Counted from the first letter of the stretch, positions 1 to 10,048 are shown. The stretch is DNA of 64,000 nt from Paenibacillus plantiphilus (GCF_927798095.1 NZ_CAKMMF010000011.1:1-64000); one strand, 5' to 3'. Translations and numbers: made by a program. The notes: generated by a model not told the origin, from the sequence alone.

Positions 1-112
1 TAGCTCATCGCTGACTTACATTTAAAACCTGTTTGACAGGTCGCTCATTGTTCAGTTTTCAAAGAACAAATTCTTGTTTATCTCGTCGTCACCTCTCAGC
101 GGCGACTTGATT
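1..112 (-). other. rRNA operon leader (transcribed spacer), continues left
   Basis: On the minus strand this stretch contains TTGTTCTTTGAAAACTGAAC, the conserved segment found in leaders and spacers of Bacillales rRNA operons. It lies downstream of a strong promoter at 113-142 and reads toward the left edge, where a 16S gene would be expected. The mature rRNA is not inside the window. The position next to ygxA matches the perR-ygzB-ygxA-rrnD order of Bacillus subtilis. Confidence 0.7.
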
Positions 113-142
113 AATATATCACAGTTGCCTACTCGATTGCAA
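113..142 (-). promoter_or_regulatory. Strong promoter, probably of the rRNA operon
   Basis: On the minus strand a -35 TTGCAA (137-142) and a -10 TATATT (113-118) are separated by 18 bases, with TG at the extended -10 position. An A/T-rich stretch (about 145-165) sits just upstream like an UP element. This fits a stable-RNA promoter. Confidence 0.65.
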
Positions 143-250
143 GTACTTTTTTTAAAAAGTTTTTGCCGTCCATTTAATCTCTTAGATGAACTCGTGAGGC
201 GGTAAGAAGTAATTTATCATATCAACGGATAATTAGTCAAGCATAAATTC

Positions 251-284
251 AAAAAAAGAACACTGCATGCACACAGTGTTCTTT
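251..284 (-). terminator. Intrinsic terminator after ygxA
   Basis: A perfect 11-bp stem (arms 255-265 and 274-284, arm AAAGAACACTG) with an 8-base loop is followed on the minus strand by a run of T. It lies just after the ygxA stop and separates that gene from the rRNA promoter. Confidence 0.85.
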
Positions 285-316
285 CCCTTCATATAAGGAA
301 CAAAATAAAAGCTATT

Positions 317-1198
317 TCACTTCGGAATATTGCACCGATACCGCAGCTCCAAAACATCTGCAGCTCCCGTATCTGGAAGTGCGGCTACTTCTTCTATATA
401 GCCTCGTATAGCCAGCTTCTGAATTAACAATGACAATTCAATATGCAAGGCGGCAATCAGCGGATGCATCTGTATTTCCATTACACTCCACGGTTCCTCG
501 CGACTCGACAAGATCGAGAACAGCAGTGTGCAGCTCGATTTCATCTTGCTCATGGCAGAGAATTCACAAGCAAGCAGAACAAGACGGACTCGCTGCTCCA
601 ACGTTTCCGGACTAACAGTAAGCTCTTCGTACAGCTTATATATGCCTGGATTAAACCGCCTCATCTGTTTCCATACCGTCAGCTCGGGATGGACACCCGC
701 TTCAATTAATGCGATATGAGCCCAGTGATTAAGCGAGGTTAATATACTGCTGTAGGCATCCAATAAATTATTATCCTTCAAATCCTGCTTGGCCCTCAAA
801 TAGGTCCTTATAAAGTAGGTGAACTCAACGAGCTGTTTTTGCTCACGAAGAGCAACAGGAAAGATAAGCAGCCGTTCCCTGATCTGAAGCAAATATAGAT
901 CCCGATCTAATAGTATCTCTCCGCGTACGAGCCATTCGATAATACTGCGCTTCTCGCCGCTGGCGATCCATTGTTCCAGCTGCTTCGGATTAACTGTCAT
1001 AATTTTGACACGTTCTTCACCAATCCGTATATGCTCCGTACTTCGGCTCGCTTCAAATTCTGTAGAAATGCTGAGCACCAATAGATCCAGCCCATCAATA
1101 AGCGGACTGTACGGATAGGGGTTGTCGATCACCGCAAGGCTGATCACTGTATCGTTGTGCTCGTATTTTTGTTTAAAATGTGTTTTTATATGTTCCAC
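317..1198 (-). CDS. ygxA: YgxA-like nucleotidyltransferase-fold protein
   Basis: This 293-residue protein resembles the nucleotidyltransferase-like family typified by B. subtilis YgxA, a conserved Bacillales protein of unknown activity. The N-terminal half is alpha/beta and the C-terminal half is mostly helical (from about residue 130). There is no signal peptide or membrane segment. I do not see a clear catalytic GS...DxD signature, so activity is doubtful. Gene order is the strongest support: ygxA sits between ygzB/perR and an rRNA operon, as in B. subtilis. It is followed by its own terminator and faces away from ygzB, so it is probably monocistronic. Confidence 0.8.
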   Translation of the reverse strand: MEHIKTHFKQKYEHNDTVISLAVIDNPYPYSPLIDGLDLLVLSISTEFEASRSTEHIRIGEERVKIMTVNPKQLEQWIASGEKRSIIEWLVRGEILLDRDLYLLQIRERLLIFPVALREQKQLVEFTYFIRTYLRAKQDLKDNNLLDAYSSILTSLNHWAHIALIEAGVHPELTVWKQMRRFNPGIYKLYEELTVSPETLEQRVRLVLLACEFSAMSKMKSSCTLLFSILSSREEPWSVMEIQMHPLIAALHIELSLLIQKLAIRGYIEEVAALPDTGAADVLELRYRCNIPK

Positions 1199-1334
1199 GG
1201 TTATCCTCCATATAGCTTCATTCGGCAGTTTGAGCTATAATGATTTCGCAGTTTAATTCTTGTTCGACAATGCCAGTCTGGTTTCCTGCATGCTTGCGGA
1301 GAAATCCACTTCGATTGTCAGAAAGGAACAAATC

Positions 1335-1691
1335 ATGTTTTTTAAATCCAGTAAAATCAATGAATTCCGTCTATGGGGACTCATGTTCACTCTGGCTGGA
1401 ATGGGACTTATGATAGCAGGAACAGCCGGAATCGTCTTTTGGGGACAAGCAGGTAAAATTTTCGCCGCCATCTTCATGGTTATTGGCATGATCGGAATGC
1501 TTCTCAGCGTAGGCGTCTATTTCTGGGCCGGGATGCTCTCTACCAGCGCAGTCATTCTAACCTGTCCAGAATGTCATAGACAAACGAAAATGCTTGGCAA
1601 AACAGACCGCTGCATGTATTGTAAAACAATCATTACGCTTGACCCGAGTAAAGCAACTCACATGCCTGCTGAAGATCCCGTGGTTGACTAG
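1335..1691 (+). CDS. ygzB: YgzB-family membrane protein with zinc ribbon
   Basis: The 118-residue product has two membrane segments (about residues 12-36 and 40-65) followed by a C-terminal zinc ribbon (CPEC at about 78-81 and CMYC at about 93-96). This matches the DUF2614/YgzB family of Bacillales, whose members are about 115-120 residues. The start is the ATG at 1335, because GAAAGGA lies seven bases upstream; the longer frame from 1260 would add an unlikely tail. It is transcribed opposite to ygxA and perR and ends at a shared terminator. The role is unknown; membrane position and zinc binding are inferred from sequence. Confidence 0.85.
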   Translation: MFFKSSKINEFRLWGLMFTLAGMGLMIAGTAGIVFWGQAGKIFAAIFMVIGMIGMLLSVGVYFWAGMLSTSAVILTCPECHRQTKMLGKTDRCMYCKTIITLDPSKATHMPAEDPVVD

Positions 1692-1739
1692 GCTTCCCAG
1701 CTATAATGGGGGAACCGCCTTCCAGATGACAAACATAAC

Positions 1740-1780
1740 AATGCCCCTCGCACAACATATTACGTTGTACGAGGGGCATT
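1740..1780. terminator. Bidirectional terminator between ygzB and the GH18 gene
   Basis: A 17-bp stem with one wobble (arms 1740-1756 and 1764-1780) encloses a 7-base loop and carries A and T tracts on its two sides. It lies between two convergent genes and can serve both. Confidence 0.85.
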
Positions 1781-1799
1781 ATTATGTTGCAGCGAAAGG

Positions 1800-3527
1800 T
1801 TACGGTCGTTTATTTAATGATTGATGAATAATATCCCATACATCATCGGATTGAAATGCCCGCTGCCAGGTGGCTATGCCGGCCAAGTTGTATTTCTTCA
1901 CTAATGCGGTTCTGGCTTTAATAGATAGTGAATCCTCCAGCCAAATTCGTTTCTTCGCGCCGTCTTCGGTATATTCTACGTAATTCTGGCCTGCTTGCTC
2001 GTCCAACACCGGCTTAAGCTTCTGCTCTGCAATGATTTTGCTGACAGCTTCCATTCCCAATGCTTTCGAGCTAACCTTCACCGTTCCGCTCTCATCCTTC
2101 TTTTCCGTCCATAACCGGGTATATAACGGCATTCCGAGCACTAATTTGTCCGCTGGAACTTCATCCTCCTCTAATATACGCAGTATGGATTGCTCTACCC
2201 AAGGCAGTGATGCTACTGATCCCGCTTTCGGACTTGATGCCCAATGCTCGTCATAGGCCATGATCATCATATAATCAACTACTTTGCCTAGTGCAGCGCG
2301 GTCGAGGAACACGGACCACATCTCGCTGTTGGATTTGGGTGTGACATCAATAGATACGACAAGATTCCCTTCATGGAGCAGCGGTGTCAGCTCACGAACA
2401 AACTGCACGAGATTCGCCTTATCCGCAGTGTGTACATTCTCGAAGTCGATATTAATTCCCTGCAGCTTGTACAATTCCGCATAGGCGATCAGCTGTTGAA
2501 TCATATGAAATCGGGATTCGACTGTAGCGAGCGCTTGGGTGGTACGGTCAGGCTCGAAGCCGTTGCTGAACAATCCCCACACCTGCATCCCTTTCTTATG
2601 CGCCCAGTTTACATAGGAGCGATCCGCCTTGCTGCTAATGTCGCCCTTGCCATTGATCAGCTCGAACCATGTAGGGCTCACTACATTAACCCCGTTTAAT
2701 GGTCCGATCTTGCTCGTATTCGGTGTTTTCGTATATACGGCTTCCCAGGTCATATTAATTTTACTGCCCAGCAGCTTCCATGCAATAAAGGGCGGCTCCG
2801 TCTTCAGCGGCTCAATCCTCTCCACATCCGTTAAAGCCAAATCCCCTTTGGCCATATAACCAAGGACGCCATTGCTGCTTTGAACACGATACCAGCCATC
2901 CTGCTCTCCCCATATGCGGACAGTCTCCGCCTGCAAGACACGGTGCACGATTGGAGCGCGTATCGTTGGTTCTGTGCGAATTGCCGTTTCCTCGGGCGCC
3001 TCGGCTTGCTGCACCGATTGTTCCGCTAGCAGAATAGTGACGATATCAGACTTGCTGTCATATTCCACTTGAATGCCGTACATCTCCTCAAGCGGAGCTG
3101 TTGGAATATAAACAAGCTTGTCCTTCACTTCAGCAGCAAAACGCAATTCGTACGGTTTGCTATTAATGCGGGCAGTCAAACTGTTCGTCTTCAAATGAAG
3201 CACTTTATGCGCATTTGTAAGCACGATAGAGCCCGTCTTCTCCTCATAATGAACCGCATCGGCAAGTTCTAGCGCTTGCTGCACGACGGGCAGCGGTACT
3301 TTTACAGAGCCATCCTCAATAATTGCACTTTCCTTCAATACACTGCCCTTTACTATTATGGGATGAGATTTGCCATATTCGGGCGTGACCTCTTCATTGT
3401 TCGGAACGAATCGCTGCCAGCCAAACCAAATTACTGCTGCCATGGCGATAAGTCCACATATAAGGACAAGCCATTTTAACGAACCGCCCTCACGACGGCG
3501 GCGCCCCCTGATCTGTACGGTTTCCAC
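1800..3527 (-). CDS. Membrane-anchored GH18 family hydrolase with stalk and SH3 domains
   Basis: The 575-residue protein has one N-terminal membrane anchor (about residues 18-38). A copper-amine-oxidase-like stalk domain follows (about 60-165), then a bacterial SH3 domain (about 185-238) and a glycosyl hydrolase family 18 barrel (about 250-565). The GH18 catalytic motif reads INIDFE, whose Glu at about 364 is the expected acid. This architecture resembles spore and cell-wall hydrolases of the YaaH/YvbX type, so the substrate is probably peptidoglycan or another N-acetylglucosamine polymer. The start is GTG at 3527 with GGAGAAGGAGA just upstream. It lies directly downstream of perR but behind a terminator. 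Confidence 0.85.
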   Translation of the reverse strand: METVQIRGRRRREGGSLKWLVLICGLIAMAAVIWFGWQRFVPNNEEVTPEYGKSHPIIVKGSVLKESAIIEDGSVKVPLPVVQQALELADAVHYEEKTGSIVLTNAHKVLHLKTNSLTARINSKPYELRFAAEVKDKLVYIPTAPLEEMYGIQVEYDSKSDIVTILLAEQSVQQAEAPEETAIRTEPTIRAPIVHRVLQAETVRIWGEQDGWYRVQSSNGVLGYMAKGDLALTDVERIEPLKTEPPFIAWKLLGSKINMTWEAVYTKTPNTSKIGPLNGVNVVSPTWFELINGKGDISSKADRSYVNWAHKKGMQVWGLFSNGFEPDRTTQALATVESRFHMIQQLIAYAELYKLQGINIDFENVHTADKANLVQFVRELTPLLHEGNLVVSIDVTPKSNSEMWSVFLDRAALGKVVDYMMIMAYDEHWASSPKAGSVASLPWVEQSILRILEEDEVPADKLVLGMPLYTRLWTEKKDESGTVKVSSKALGMEAVSKIIAEQKLKPVLDEQAGQNYVEYTEDGAKKRIWLEDSLSIKARTALVKKYNLAGIATWQRAFQSDDVWDIIHQSLNKRP

Positions 3528-3571
3528 GTCTCTCCTTCTCCTCCTGTTGTCAACGATTCCTTACTGGAAAT

Positions 3572-3614
3572 AAAAAACGCGCAGATGACGAGTGATGCGC
3601 TCACCCTCTGCACG
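3572..3614 (-). terminator. Terminator after perR
   Basis: Arms 3578-3585 and 3607-3614 pair with one wobble around a loop that contains a GAG/CTC inner stem. A T run follows on the minus strand. It lies about 30 bases past the perR stop. Confidence 0.65.
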
Positions 3615-3645
3615 TTTGATTCTTGTATCCGACTTGTTCAATCTA

Positions 3646-4077
3646 TCAGGATGTTGGTTTCGCACATTCCGCACAAAATCCGTATATTTCCATGCGATGT
3701 CCATGCACCTTGAAGCCTGTTTCTCTGGATGCCACGGCCTCCACCTCTGTCAGAGGAGGATAATCAAAGTCTTCAATCTTGCCGCAGCTGCGGCATATCG
3801 CATGATAATGCTCGGATAAATCAGCGTCAAACCGGCTTGAGTCATCACCGTAGGTCAACTCGCGAACGAGTCCGGCTTCTACAAACAGCCTCAGATTATT
3901 ATATATTGTCGCTACGCTCATGCTAGGAAAAGCAGGTGAAAGTGACTTATAGATCTCATCAGCTGTAGGGTGAGTCATAGAATTCATTAGAAAACTCAAG
4001 ATAGCATGACGCTGCGGGGTCATACGGACGCCGGTACTCTTCAACTGCTCCAACGCTTCCTCAACGGTCGCACCCAT
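3646..4077 (-). CDS. perR: PerR, Fur-family peroxide-sensing repressor
   Basis: The product is a Fur-family regulator with an N-terminal winged helix (motif MTPQRHAIL; recognition helix in [10 protein letters not shown]) and a C-terminal dimerisation domain. Two CxxC pairs (CRSC, CAEC) form the structural zinc site. The GDDSSRFD and SEHYHA stretches hold the regulatory metal ligands, and the Asp in KIEDFDYP is the residue that favours PerR over Fur. It is expected to repress oxidative-stress genes and to lose DNA binding when a His ligand is oxidised by peroxide. The ATG at 4077 fits the AAAGGA site best; a GTG nine bases upstream (4086) is possible but too close to it. The neighbours ygzB and ygxA match B. 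subtilis. Confidence 0.93.
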   Translation of the reverse strand: MGATVEEALEQLKSTGVRMTPQRHAILSFLMNSMTHPTADEIYKSLSPAFPSMSVATIYNNLRLFVEAGLVRELTYGDDSSRFDADLSEHYHAICRSCGKIEDFDYPPLTEVEAVASRETGFKVHGHRMEIYGFCAECAKPTS

Positions 4078-4109
4078 GCCCTTCACGTCCTTTCTGCTTC
4101 ATTAGAACC

Positions 4110-4139
4110 ATTGTACGTGCTTGCTTTTCATTTTGTCAA
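4110..4139 (-). promoter_or_regulatory. Sigma-A promoter of perR
   Basis: A minus-strand TTGACA (4134-4139) is separated by 18 bases from TACAAT (4110-4115), about 30 bases before the perR start. No full PerR box is visible here, so autoregulation cannot be claimed. Confidence 0.7.
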
Positions 4140-4150
4140 TGAACAGGGGC

Positions 4151-6148
4151 TCATTTCGGGATGTAACGATTAACCGCGATACTGCTGTTTGCGTCTATAT
4201 TGATTCGATATTCCGGAATGCCGATATCGCCTGTTATCGTTTTTTTGCTTGTTATAAGCGGAAGATCCGTGGTGATTGTGCCAAAGGTAACCGAGCCGTT
4301 GACGGTATAATGCCCGGTATCCGGTACGACGATGTTAATCTCGCCGATCGAGCTGTCGATATTCCAATCCCCGCCTACAACAGCGCTTTGAATATCAATG
4401 TTGCCGTTAAGCGTATCGGCAGTAATGGATGCATCCGCTTCACGAATCTTGATTTCTCCATTCTTGGTATCAACAGCCGTATTGCCCTTGATCCGGTCCA
4501 GCTCGATGTTGCCGCTCAAAGTCGATCCCTGCATGTCGCCAACAATACGCATCGCTTTGATATTGCCATTATAGGTGTCAAGCTGTACATGGCCTGTAAT
4601 GTCCTGAGCTTCAATCCGTCCATTCTTCGTTTCAGCCTTCACTGAAGCGGTTAGATGGCGCAGCGTAATTTCCCCGTTGGTCACCTTTACCTGAGCGCCG
4701 CCAGTAAATACAAGACCCGAAATGTCAACAGAACCATTGCTTACATGAAGGGTAAGCTCTGTTTCTACCTCTTCCTCGTTAGCTTCGTTAGCATCATCAG
4801 CCTCGTTATTACTCGTTGAATCCCCGCTTGAAGAGTTCTGCGCATCGCCTTCGGCTTCGGTCGATCCATTGCCTCCACCGGGATTGACTCCAGATTCCCC
4901 TCCGTTATCCGGGACTACTGATCCTTCCTTGACGTCCTCTACTGTTGTAGACGAAACAAGCGGCTCCGAAGTTTCATCGGGTCCACGCAATGAATTTGAA
5001 TTTATCTTGGCTGCACTCAGATGCTGGCCAAATTGCGAATGCGCAGGAATGGTAACTCTTATATTTATACGCGGCTTACGGCTGCCATTATCACTATAAG
5101 ATTGCCCTTTCGCCTCAATGGTTACCGTCTCGCCCTCGCTTACTGCAACTATGGAGCCATCTGCAACGCTGTCTGCCTCCTGCTGATCCTTGGCATCCAC
5201 CCATATGACCGTTTCCACCTCGATTTCAGACACGTCGCCCTTGCGCAAGGTCACTTTACCATTCGGATTATCGATGGAAATTTTCGTTGTATCTTTTCCG
5301 ACAGGGATTGTCTGTACTTCCTTCTCATATTTAAAGCCCTTTTCTTCGCCATAGTCGCTTAGTCCCGTCAAATTCACCTTCAAGTCGTCCAGCCATTGAA
5401 AGGGCATCGCCGCATATTGTGTCACGACGAAAGCTGTAACCGCTATGATTGCTGCGAAGAAGCTGCCCAATATATCGAATGAAATTCGCTTATTGTTAGA
5501 ACGAAATACAAAGCTGAAAATTACAACCTCAATTCCTAGCAGCACAAATGCGGCAGGCCACCATTGCCCCAGCAGCTCAATGTCATTGCGCCCCTTTATC
5601 CGATCCCACAGCAGTAAGCCGCCTACTAAAATAATTATGCTCGCTGCGGTGAATCGCCCCATCCTGAGCATTTTCCTCCCCCTCCTTGCAACAATAGCTA
5701 ACGCGATGATGATAAGTCCTATTCCGGGTCCGTATACACCAACTGCATCCAGCCAAGGCGAGAGTACATGAGGCGATCGGACAAGCCCGAGCAGCAGCAA
5801 GCCTATCGCGATAACGGCTACCCCCTGCAGGGCGCTTTTTATAAGGCCGGAGCTACTCGTCTCCAGCGGACTGCTGCCTTCTTTGAGCCTTGCCAATTGC
5901 TGCAGTGTATCAAATACGCTGTAGAACCAAAATAACGGCAGTGCAAGCCCAAGATAGACAAGAAGCAGCGCGAACCTGCCTCCTCCTTCATCTGCAAAGC
6001 GGATAATAGCAACAATGTCCGTAATAGTGCCCGTGAGCAGCACAAGCCCCCTTAGATGGAAGCCTAGTACTAAATGACCTGTCCCAGGGATAAGAAAGGC
6101 AAGCAATGACGCTAATTTTCGATTAAATCGCTTATGTTCGTGCATCAT
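4151..6148 (-). CDS. Polytopic membrane protein with C-terminal DUF4097-type beta-repeat domain
   Basis: The 665-residue protein has an N-terminal membrane half with about seven hydrophobic segments (residues 10-250), including a start resembling TM2/LiaI-type domains. Next is an extracytoplasmic region, an acidic Ser/Asn/Glu-rich linker (about 400-455) and a C-terminal repeat domain. The repeats (forms of NGxIxxxxxxxxVxxxTxNG) are typical of DUF4097/adhesin-like beta-helices. Such proteins are often linked to envelope-stress systems, but no regulator lies next to this one. The gene follows the MgtC-like gene by about 50 bp on the same strand. The function is not known; the linker suggests the repeat domain is held away from the membrane. 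Confidence 0.7.
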   Translation of the reverse strand: MMHEHKRFNRKLASLLAFLIPGTGHLVLGFHLRGLVLLTGTITDIVAIIRFADEGGGRFALLLVYLGLALPLFWFYSVFDTLQQLARLKEGSSPLETSSSGLIKSALQGVAVIAIGLLLLGLVRSPHVLSPWLDAVGVYGPGIGLIIIALAIVARRGRKMLRMGRFTAASIIILVGGLLLWDRIKGRNDIELLGQWWPAAFVLLGIEVVIFSFVFRSNNKRISFDILGSFFAAIIAVTAFVVTQYAAMPFQWLDDLKVNLTGLSDYGEEKGFKYEKEVQTIPVGKDTTKISIDNPNGKVTLRKGDVSEIEVETVIWVDAKDQQEADSVADGSIVAVSEGETVTIEAKGQSYSDNGSRKPRINIRVTIPAHSQFGQHLSAAKINSNSLRGPDETSEPLVSSTTVEDVKEGSVVPDNGGESGVNPGGGNGSTEAEGDAQNSSSGDSTSNNEADDANEANEEEVETELTLHVSNGSVDISGLVFTGGAQVKVTNGEITLRHLTASVKAETKNGRIEAQDITGHVQLDTYNGNIKAMRIVGDMQGSTLSGNIELDRIKGNTAVDTKNGEIKIREADASITADTLNGNIDIQSAVVGGDWNIDSSIGEINIVVPDTGHYTVNGSVTFGTITTDLPLITSKKTITGDIGIPEYRINIDANSSIAVNRYIPK

Positions 6149-6197
6149 GTTTAGCCCCCTTCAAGAACCTGCTCGTGCTCGTGATGTTCATTATACG

Positions 6198-6908
6198 CTA
6201 TTCTGCTTTTACAGCATGTACGCCATCAAGCTCTCTTATGTCTTCGATCAATGCCATTACCGCCTCCGCCTTCGGAAGAGTGACAAATACTTGCAGTGTT
6301 ACTTGCTTGCCCCGGTTATGATCAGTAAATTCGTTCACGGCGATTTCACGTATGCGCACACCGCGTTCGATCAGGATGGAGTTGATGGCCCGAAGAAGCA
6401 CGGATCGATCATCGGATTCGATCTTGAACAGATATTGCTTCTTGCCCTTCACATATTTCCGTTCGATTTTGTTAAGTGCCCAAAGAATAAGCAGCACAAG
6501 CACTGTCGACGTGACGGAGGCAAAATAAAACCCGGAGCCGACAGCAAGTCCTATTGCCGATACGACCCATAATGATGCCGCCGTAGTCAAGCCTGTTATT
6601 GATTTTCCTGTGAATAGAATTGTCCCTGCGCCCAGAAAGCCGATGCCTGTAATAACCGCTGCCGCCAAACGGGCAGGGTCAACCCGTACATTAGGCTCGT
6701 CAACGAAGTCAGAGAAGCCGTAAATGGAGAGCATCATAAGCAGACAAGAGCCCAGGCATACGAGAATATTCGTTCTAAGCCCTGCGGCATGATTGGACTG
6801 CTCCCGCTCAAATCCAATTAACCCGCCCAAGCAAACGGCAAGCATGAGCCGAATAAAAATATGCAGTTCATCAATGAACCACGGATTAAAGCTGCTCAAG
6901 AGCGTCAT
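6198..6908 (-). CDS. MgtC/SapB family membrane protein
   Basis: This 236-residue protein has the MgtC/SapB N-terminal membrane domain with four to five helices, including the characteristic GGLIGFEREQSNHAAGLRTN segment at about residues 29-48. It ends in a cytoplasmic ACT-like domain (about 150-236). Family members are linked to low-magnesium adaptation and modulation of other membrane proteins; transport itself is not established. The next gene on the strand is the DUF4097-type protein, 49 bp away. No magnesium-sensing leader is visible upstream. Confidence 0.88.
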   Translation of the reverse strand: MTLLSSFNPWFIDELHIFIRLMLAVCLGGLIGFEREQSNHAAGLRTNILVCLGSCLLMMLSIYGFSDFVDEPNVRVDPARLAAAVITGIGFLGAGTILFTGKSITGLTTAASLWVVSAIGLAVGSGFYFASVTSTVLVLLILWALNKIERKYVKGKKQYLFKIESDDRSVLLRAINSILIERGVRIREIAVNEFTDHNRGKQVTLQVFVTLPKAEAVMALIEDIRELDGVHAVKAE

Positions 6909-6978
6909 CAGGACCCCCGACCTTTCTCTGTCTAGTACTTATTGCATATTGTAACATATTCTATGCACCAGCTCGTTT

Positions 6979-7013
6979 AAAAAAGCCGACCATCCGCGGG
7001 TGGGATAGTCGGC
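6979..7013 (-). terminator. Terminator of the gatCAB operon
   Basis: Arms GCCGAC (6985-6990) and GTCGGC (7008-7013) extend inward through ATCC/GGAT after one mismatch. A T run follows on the minus strand. It lies 17 bases after the gatB stop. Confidence 0.85.
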
Positions 7014-7029
7014 GAGCTGTGCCTTGCTA

Positions 7030-8472
7030 TTAACGGTTCAAGCGTTCCAGCAGCAATTTGTTGACTAGCGCCGGATTCGCCTTTCCTTTTGTTTCCTTCA
7101 TTACTTGACCGACGAGGAAGCCGATTGCTTTCTCCTTGCCCGCTTTGAAGTCCTCTACAGACTGCGGGTTCGCCGTCACGATGCTGTCTACGATGCCAGC
7201 AATCGCACCTTCATCGCTAATTTGAACAAGACCCTGCTCCTCGACGATTTGCTGAGGACCTTTGCCGCTCTCCAGCATCTCCTTGAAGACAGTCTTGGCA
7301 ATTTTGCTGCTGATTGTTCCCTTCTCCATCAGACCGATCATCTCGCCTAGTCCTTGACCGGTAATCTTGACGTCGGCCAGCTCCAGATTGCCTGCGTTGA
7401 GATAACCGAGCAAATCGCCCATAATCCAGTTCGCTACCGACTTGGCATCCTTCGTAAACCCAAGACTTTCCTCGAAAAAGTCTGCCAGCTTCTTGGATGA
7501 GGTGATCACTTCCGCATCATAGGAGGAGAGGCCAAGCTCAGCGGTATAACGCGCCTTCCGCGCATCCGGCAGCTCTGGGATCGATGCTTGGACGCGCACC
7601 TTCCATTCCTCATCGATATAGATCCGTACCAGATCCGGGTCCGGGAAGTAACGGTAATCATGCGCTTCTTCCTTGCTTCGCATCGTAAAGGTTTTGCCCT
7701 GTGCTTCATCCCAGCGCCGGGTCTCCTGAACGACGATGCCGCCGCTGTCCAGAATGTCCGCTTGACGAATCTGCTCGTACTCCAGTCCACGCTGAACGCC
7801 GCGGAAGGAGTTCATGTTCTTAAGCTCCGCTCTGATGCCGAACTTCTCTTGTCCATACGGACGCAAGCTCACGTTGGCATCGCAGCGCAGAGAGCCTTCC
7901 TCCATCTTGACATCGGAAACTTCACAATACAGCATAATCGCTTTAAGCTTCTCCAGATAAGCCTTTGCTTCCTCAGGGGTGCGAATGTCAGGCTCCGATA
8001 CGATCTCAACCAGCGGTGTTCCTACACGGTTGAAGTCTACAAGCGATGCAAAGCCGCCATCGACGTGAGTGAGCTTGCCGGCGTCCTCTTCCAGATGAAG
8101 GCGCGTAATTCCGATTCGCTTCGTCGTGCCGTTCACCTCGATATCCAGCCAGCCATTCTCGCCAATTGGCTTGTCAAATTGAGAAATCTGATAGGCCTTG
8201 GGCGAATCCGGATAAAAGTAGTTTTTGCGGTCGAATTTGCTCACATCGGCAATCTCGCAATTAAGCGCCATTGCCGCTTTCATCGCGAATTCCAGCGCTT
8301 GCCGGTTCAATACCGGCAGAACGCCGGGATGTCCAAGACAAATCGGACATGTATGGGTATTCGGCGGAGCGCCGAACGATGTGGAGCAGCCGCAGAAAAT
8401 TTTGCTATTCGTATGCAGCTCCACATGCACTTCGAGCCCTACTACCGTTTCATATTTGCTTGCTTCCACCAT
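7030..8472 (-). CDS. gatB: Aspartyl/glutamyl-tRNA(Asn/Gln) amidotransferase subunit B
   Basis: At 480 residues this is a full-length GatB. It has the N-terminal kinase-like cradle ([15 protein letters not shown]), the zinc cysteines in FCGCSTSFG and CPICLGHPG, and the C-terminal helical and YqeY-like tail domains. With GatC and GatA it converts misacylated Glu-tRNA(Gln) and Asp-tRNA(Asn) to the correct amide forms; GatB phosphorylates the aminoacyl end and binds the tRNA. The ATG has AGGAGGG nine bases upstream. It is the last gene of gatC-gatA-gatB, 37 bp after gatA. Confidence 0.98.
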   Translation of the reverse strand: MVEASKYETVVGLEVHVELHTNSKIFCGCSTSFGAPPNTHTCPICLGHPGVLPVLNRQALEFAMKAAMALNCEIADVSKFDRKNYFYPDSPKAYQISQFDKPIGENGWLDIEVNGTTKRIGITRLHLEEDAGKLTHVDGGFASLVDFNRVGTPLVEIVSEPDIRTPEEAKAYLEKLKAIMLYCEVSDVKMEEGSLRCDANVSLRPYGQEKFGIRAELKNMNSFRGVQRGLEYEQIRQADILDSGGIVVQETRRWDEAQGKTFTMRSKEEAHDYRYFPDPDLVRIYIDEEWKVRVQASIPELPDARKARYTAELGLSSYDAEVITSSKKLADFFEESLGFTKDAKSVANWIMGDLLGYLNAGNLELADVKITGQGLGEMIGLMEKGTISSKIAKTVFKEMLESGKGPQQIVEEQGLVQISDEGAIAGIVDSIVTANPQSVEDFKAGKEKAIGFLVGQVMKETKGKANPALVNKLLLERLNR

Positions 8473-8509
8473 TGCTTTAGCCCTCCTGCTTCCTTAACAT
8501 CCGCAAGCG

Positions 8510-9967
8510 TTACAGCTGCGGGCGCGCTTTGTGATGATCGGTATGCTGCTCGAACGCATGCGCAGCTCGCAGCACGGTACGCTCGTCAAACGCTTTGCCG
8601 ATAATTTGCAGTCCGACGGGCAGGCCGTCCGCGAAACCACATGGGATGCTTATAGCAGGAACGCCTGCCAAGCTGACTGGTATGGTGCAAATATCGTTCA
8701 AGTACATCGTCAAAGGATCGCCCACCTGCTCGCCGATGCGGAATGCCGCGGTTGGAGCAGTCGGTCCGATAATAAGATCATAATTGTTAAATACGTTGTC
8801 AAAGTCCTGCTTGATCAGCGTACGGACCTTTTGCGCCTTCAAATAATAAGCGTCGTAATAGCCGGAGCTAAGCGCATAGGTTCCAAGCATAATCCGGCGT
8901 TTCACCTCATCTCCGAAGCCTTGGCTCCGGGATTTGCGGTACAGGTCGATCAGGTTGTCCGGATCGTCCGCCCGAACGCCATATCGAACGCCATCGAAAC
9001 GAGCGAGGTTTGAGGAAGCCTCTGACGAAGCCAATAAGTAATAGGTGGCCACAGCATACTCCGTATGCGGCAGCGACACTTCCTCCCAGGTTGCGCCAAG
9101 GCTTTCGAATTGCTTTAGTGCAGCCAGCACCGCTTCCTTCACCTTGGGATCGATCCCTTGTCCCAAATATTCCTTAGGCACGCCAATGCGCAGCCCCTTC
9201 ACATCGCCGCTCAATGCGCCAACATAATCAGGAATCTCTACATTCGCGGATGTGGAATCCATCTCGTCATACCCCGCAATGGCTTGAAGCACATAAGCGG
9301 AATCTTCAACATTCTTCGTAAGCGGGCCAATCTGGTCCAGCGAAGACGCAAAGGCTACCAGGCCGAAACGGGACACAAGCCCATAAGTCGGCTTCAGCCC
9401 CACGATTCCGCAATAAGCTGCAGGCTGCCGGATGGAACCGCCCGTATCAGAGCCCAGTGAGAAATATACTTGTCCCGCTGCTACGGAAGCAGCAGAGCCG
9501 CCGCTTGAGCCGCCCGGAACATAGTCGGTATTCCATGGATTGCGGGTCGGATAGAAGCTGGAGTTCTCGTTGGAGCCGCCCATTGCGAACTCATCCATAT
9601 TGAGCTTGCCGATTGTAATCGACTGCGCTGCGCTCAGCTTTTTAACAGCCGTACCGCTGTAGATAGGATCATAATTGCGCAAAAGCTGGCTCGCGCATGT
9701 GGTGAGCAATCCTTCGGTTACGATATTATCCTTAATGCCAGCAGGCAATCCAAACAGGAGGCCGCGCTCACCGCCCTGCTGAAGCTGGTTGTCCAGCTCG
9801 GAAGCAGCAGCGCGAGCGCCCTCCTCGTTCAATGTAAGAAAGGCTTGTATGGAAGTGTCCGTCTCCGCTATACGGCGGTAAGAGGCATCCACAAGATCGC
9901 CTACGGACAATTCTTTACTTGTCAGCTTGTTATGTATTTCCTGAAGGCGCAAATCAAAGAGTGCCAA
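8510..9967 (-). CDS. gatA: Glutamyl-tRNA(Gln) amidotransferase subunit A
   Basis: The 485-residue amidase-signature enzyme releases ammonia from glutamine for the GatB active site. The Ser-Ser-Lys triad is visible: Lys in GIKDNIV (about residue 78), Ser in [10 protein letters not shown], and the nucleophile Ser in [12 protein letters not shown] (about residue 177). Length is normal for GatA. The start is TTG at 9967 with GGAGG eight bases upstream. It lies between gatC and gatB and is co-transcribed with both. Confidence 0.98.
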   Translation of the reverse strand: MALFDLRLQEIHNKLTSKELSVGDLVDASYRRIAETDTSIQAFLTLNEEGARAAASELDNQLQQGGERGLLFGLPAGIKDNIVTEGLLTTCASQLLRNYDPIYSGTAVKKLSAAQSITIGKLNMDEFAMGGSNENSSFYPTRNPWNTDYVPGGSSGGSAASVAAGQVYFSLGSDTGGSIRQPAAYCGIVGLKPTYGLVSRFGLVAFASSLDQIGPLTKNVEDSAYVLQAIAGYDEMDSTSANVEIPDYVGALSGDVKGLRIGVPKEYLGQGIDPKVKEAVLAALKQFESLGATWEEVSLPHTEYAVATYYLLASSEASSNLARFDGVRYGVRADDPDNLIDLYRKSRSQGFGDEVKRRIMLGTYALSSGYYDAYYLKAQKVRTLIKQDFDNVFNNYDLIIGPTAPTAAFRIGEQVGDPLTMYLNDICTIPVSLAGVPAISIPCGFADGLPVGLQIIGKAFDERTVLRAAHAFEQHTDHHKARPQL

Positions 9968-10048
9968 CAGTCGTTCCTCCCTTCAACACTCGCCTCGCTT
10001 GCAAGAGCGGGCGGTTCATTCCGATTGGACAGTCGGAGATCATTGCTG

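Noticed and set aside
1230-1250. PerR box upstream of ygzB
   Set aside because: TATAATGATT fits only part of the consensus and overlaps a plausible -10 element.
7588-8604. Long plus-strand open frame of 338 codons
   Set aside because: It lies opposite gatB, which is a clear conserved gene; the shadow frame has no family features.
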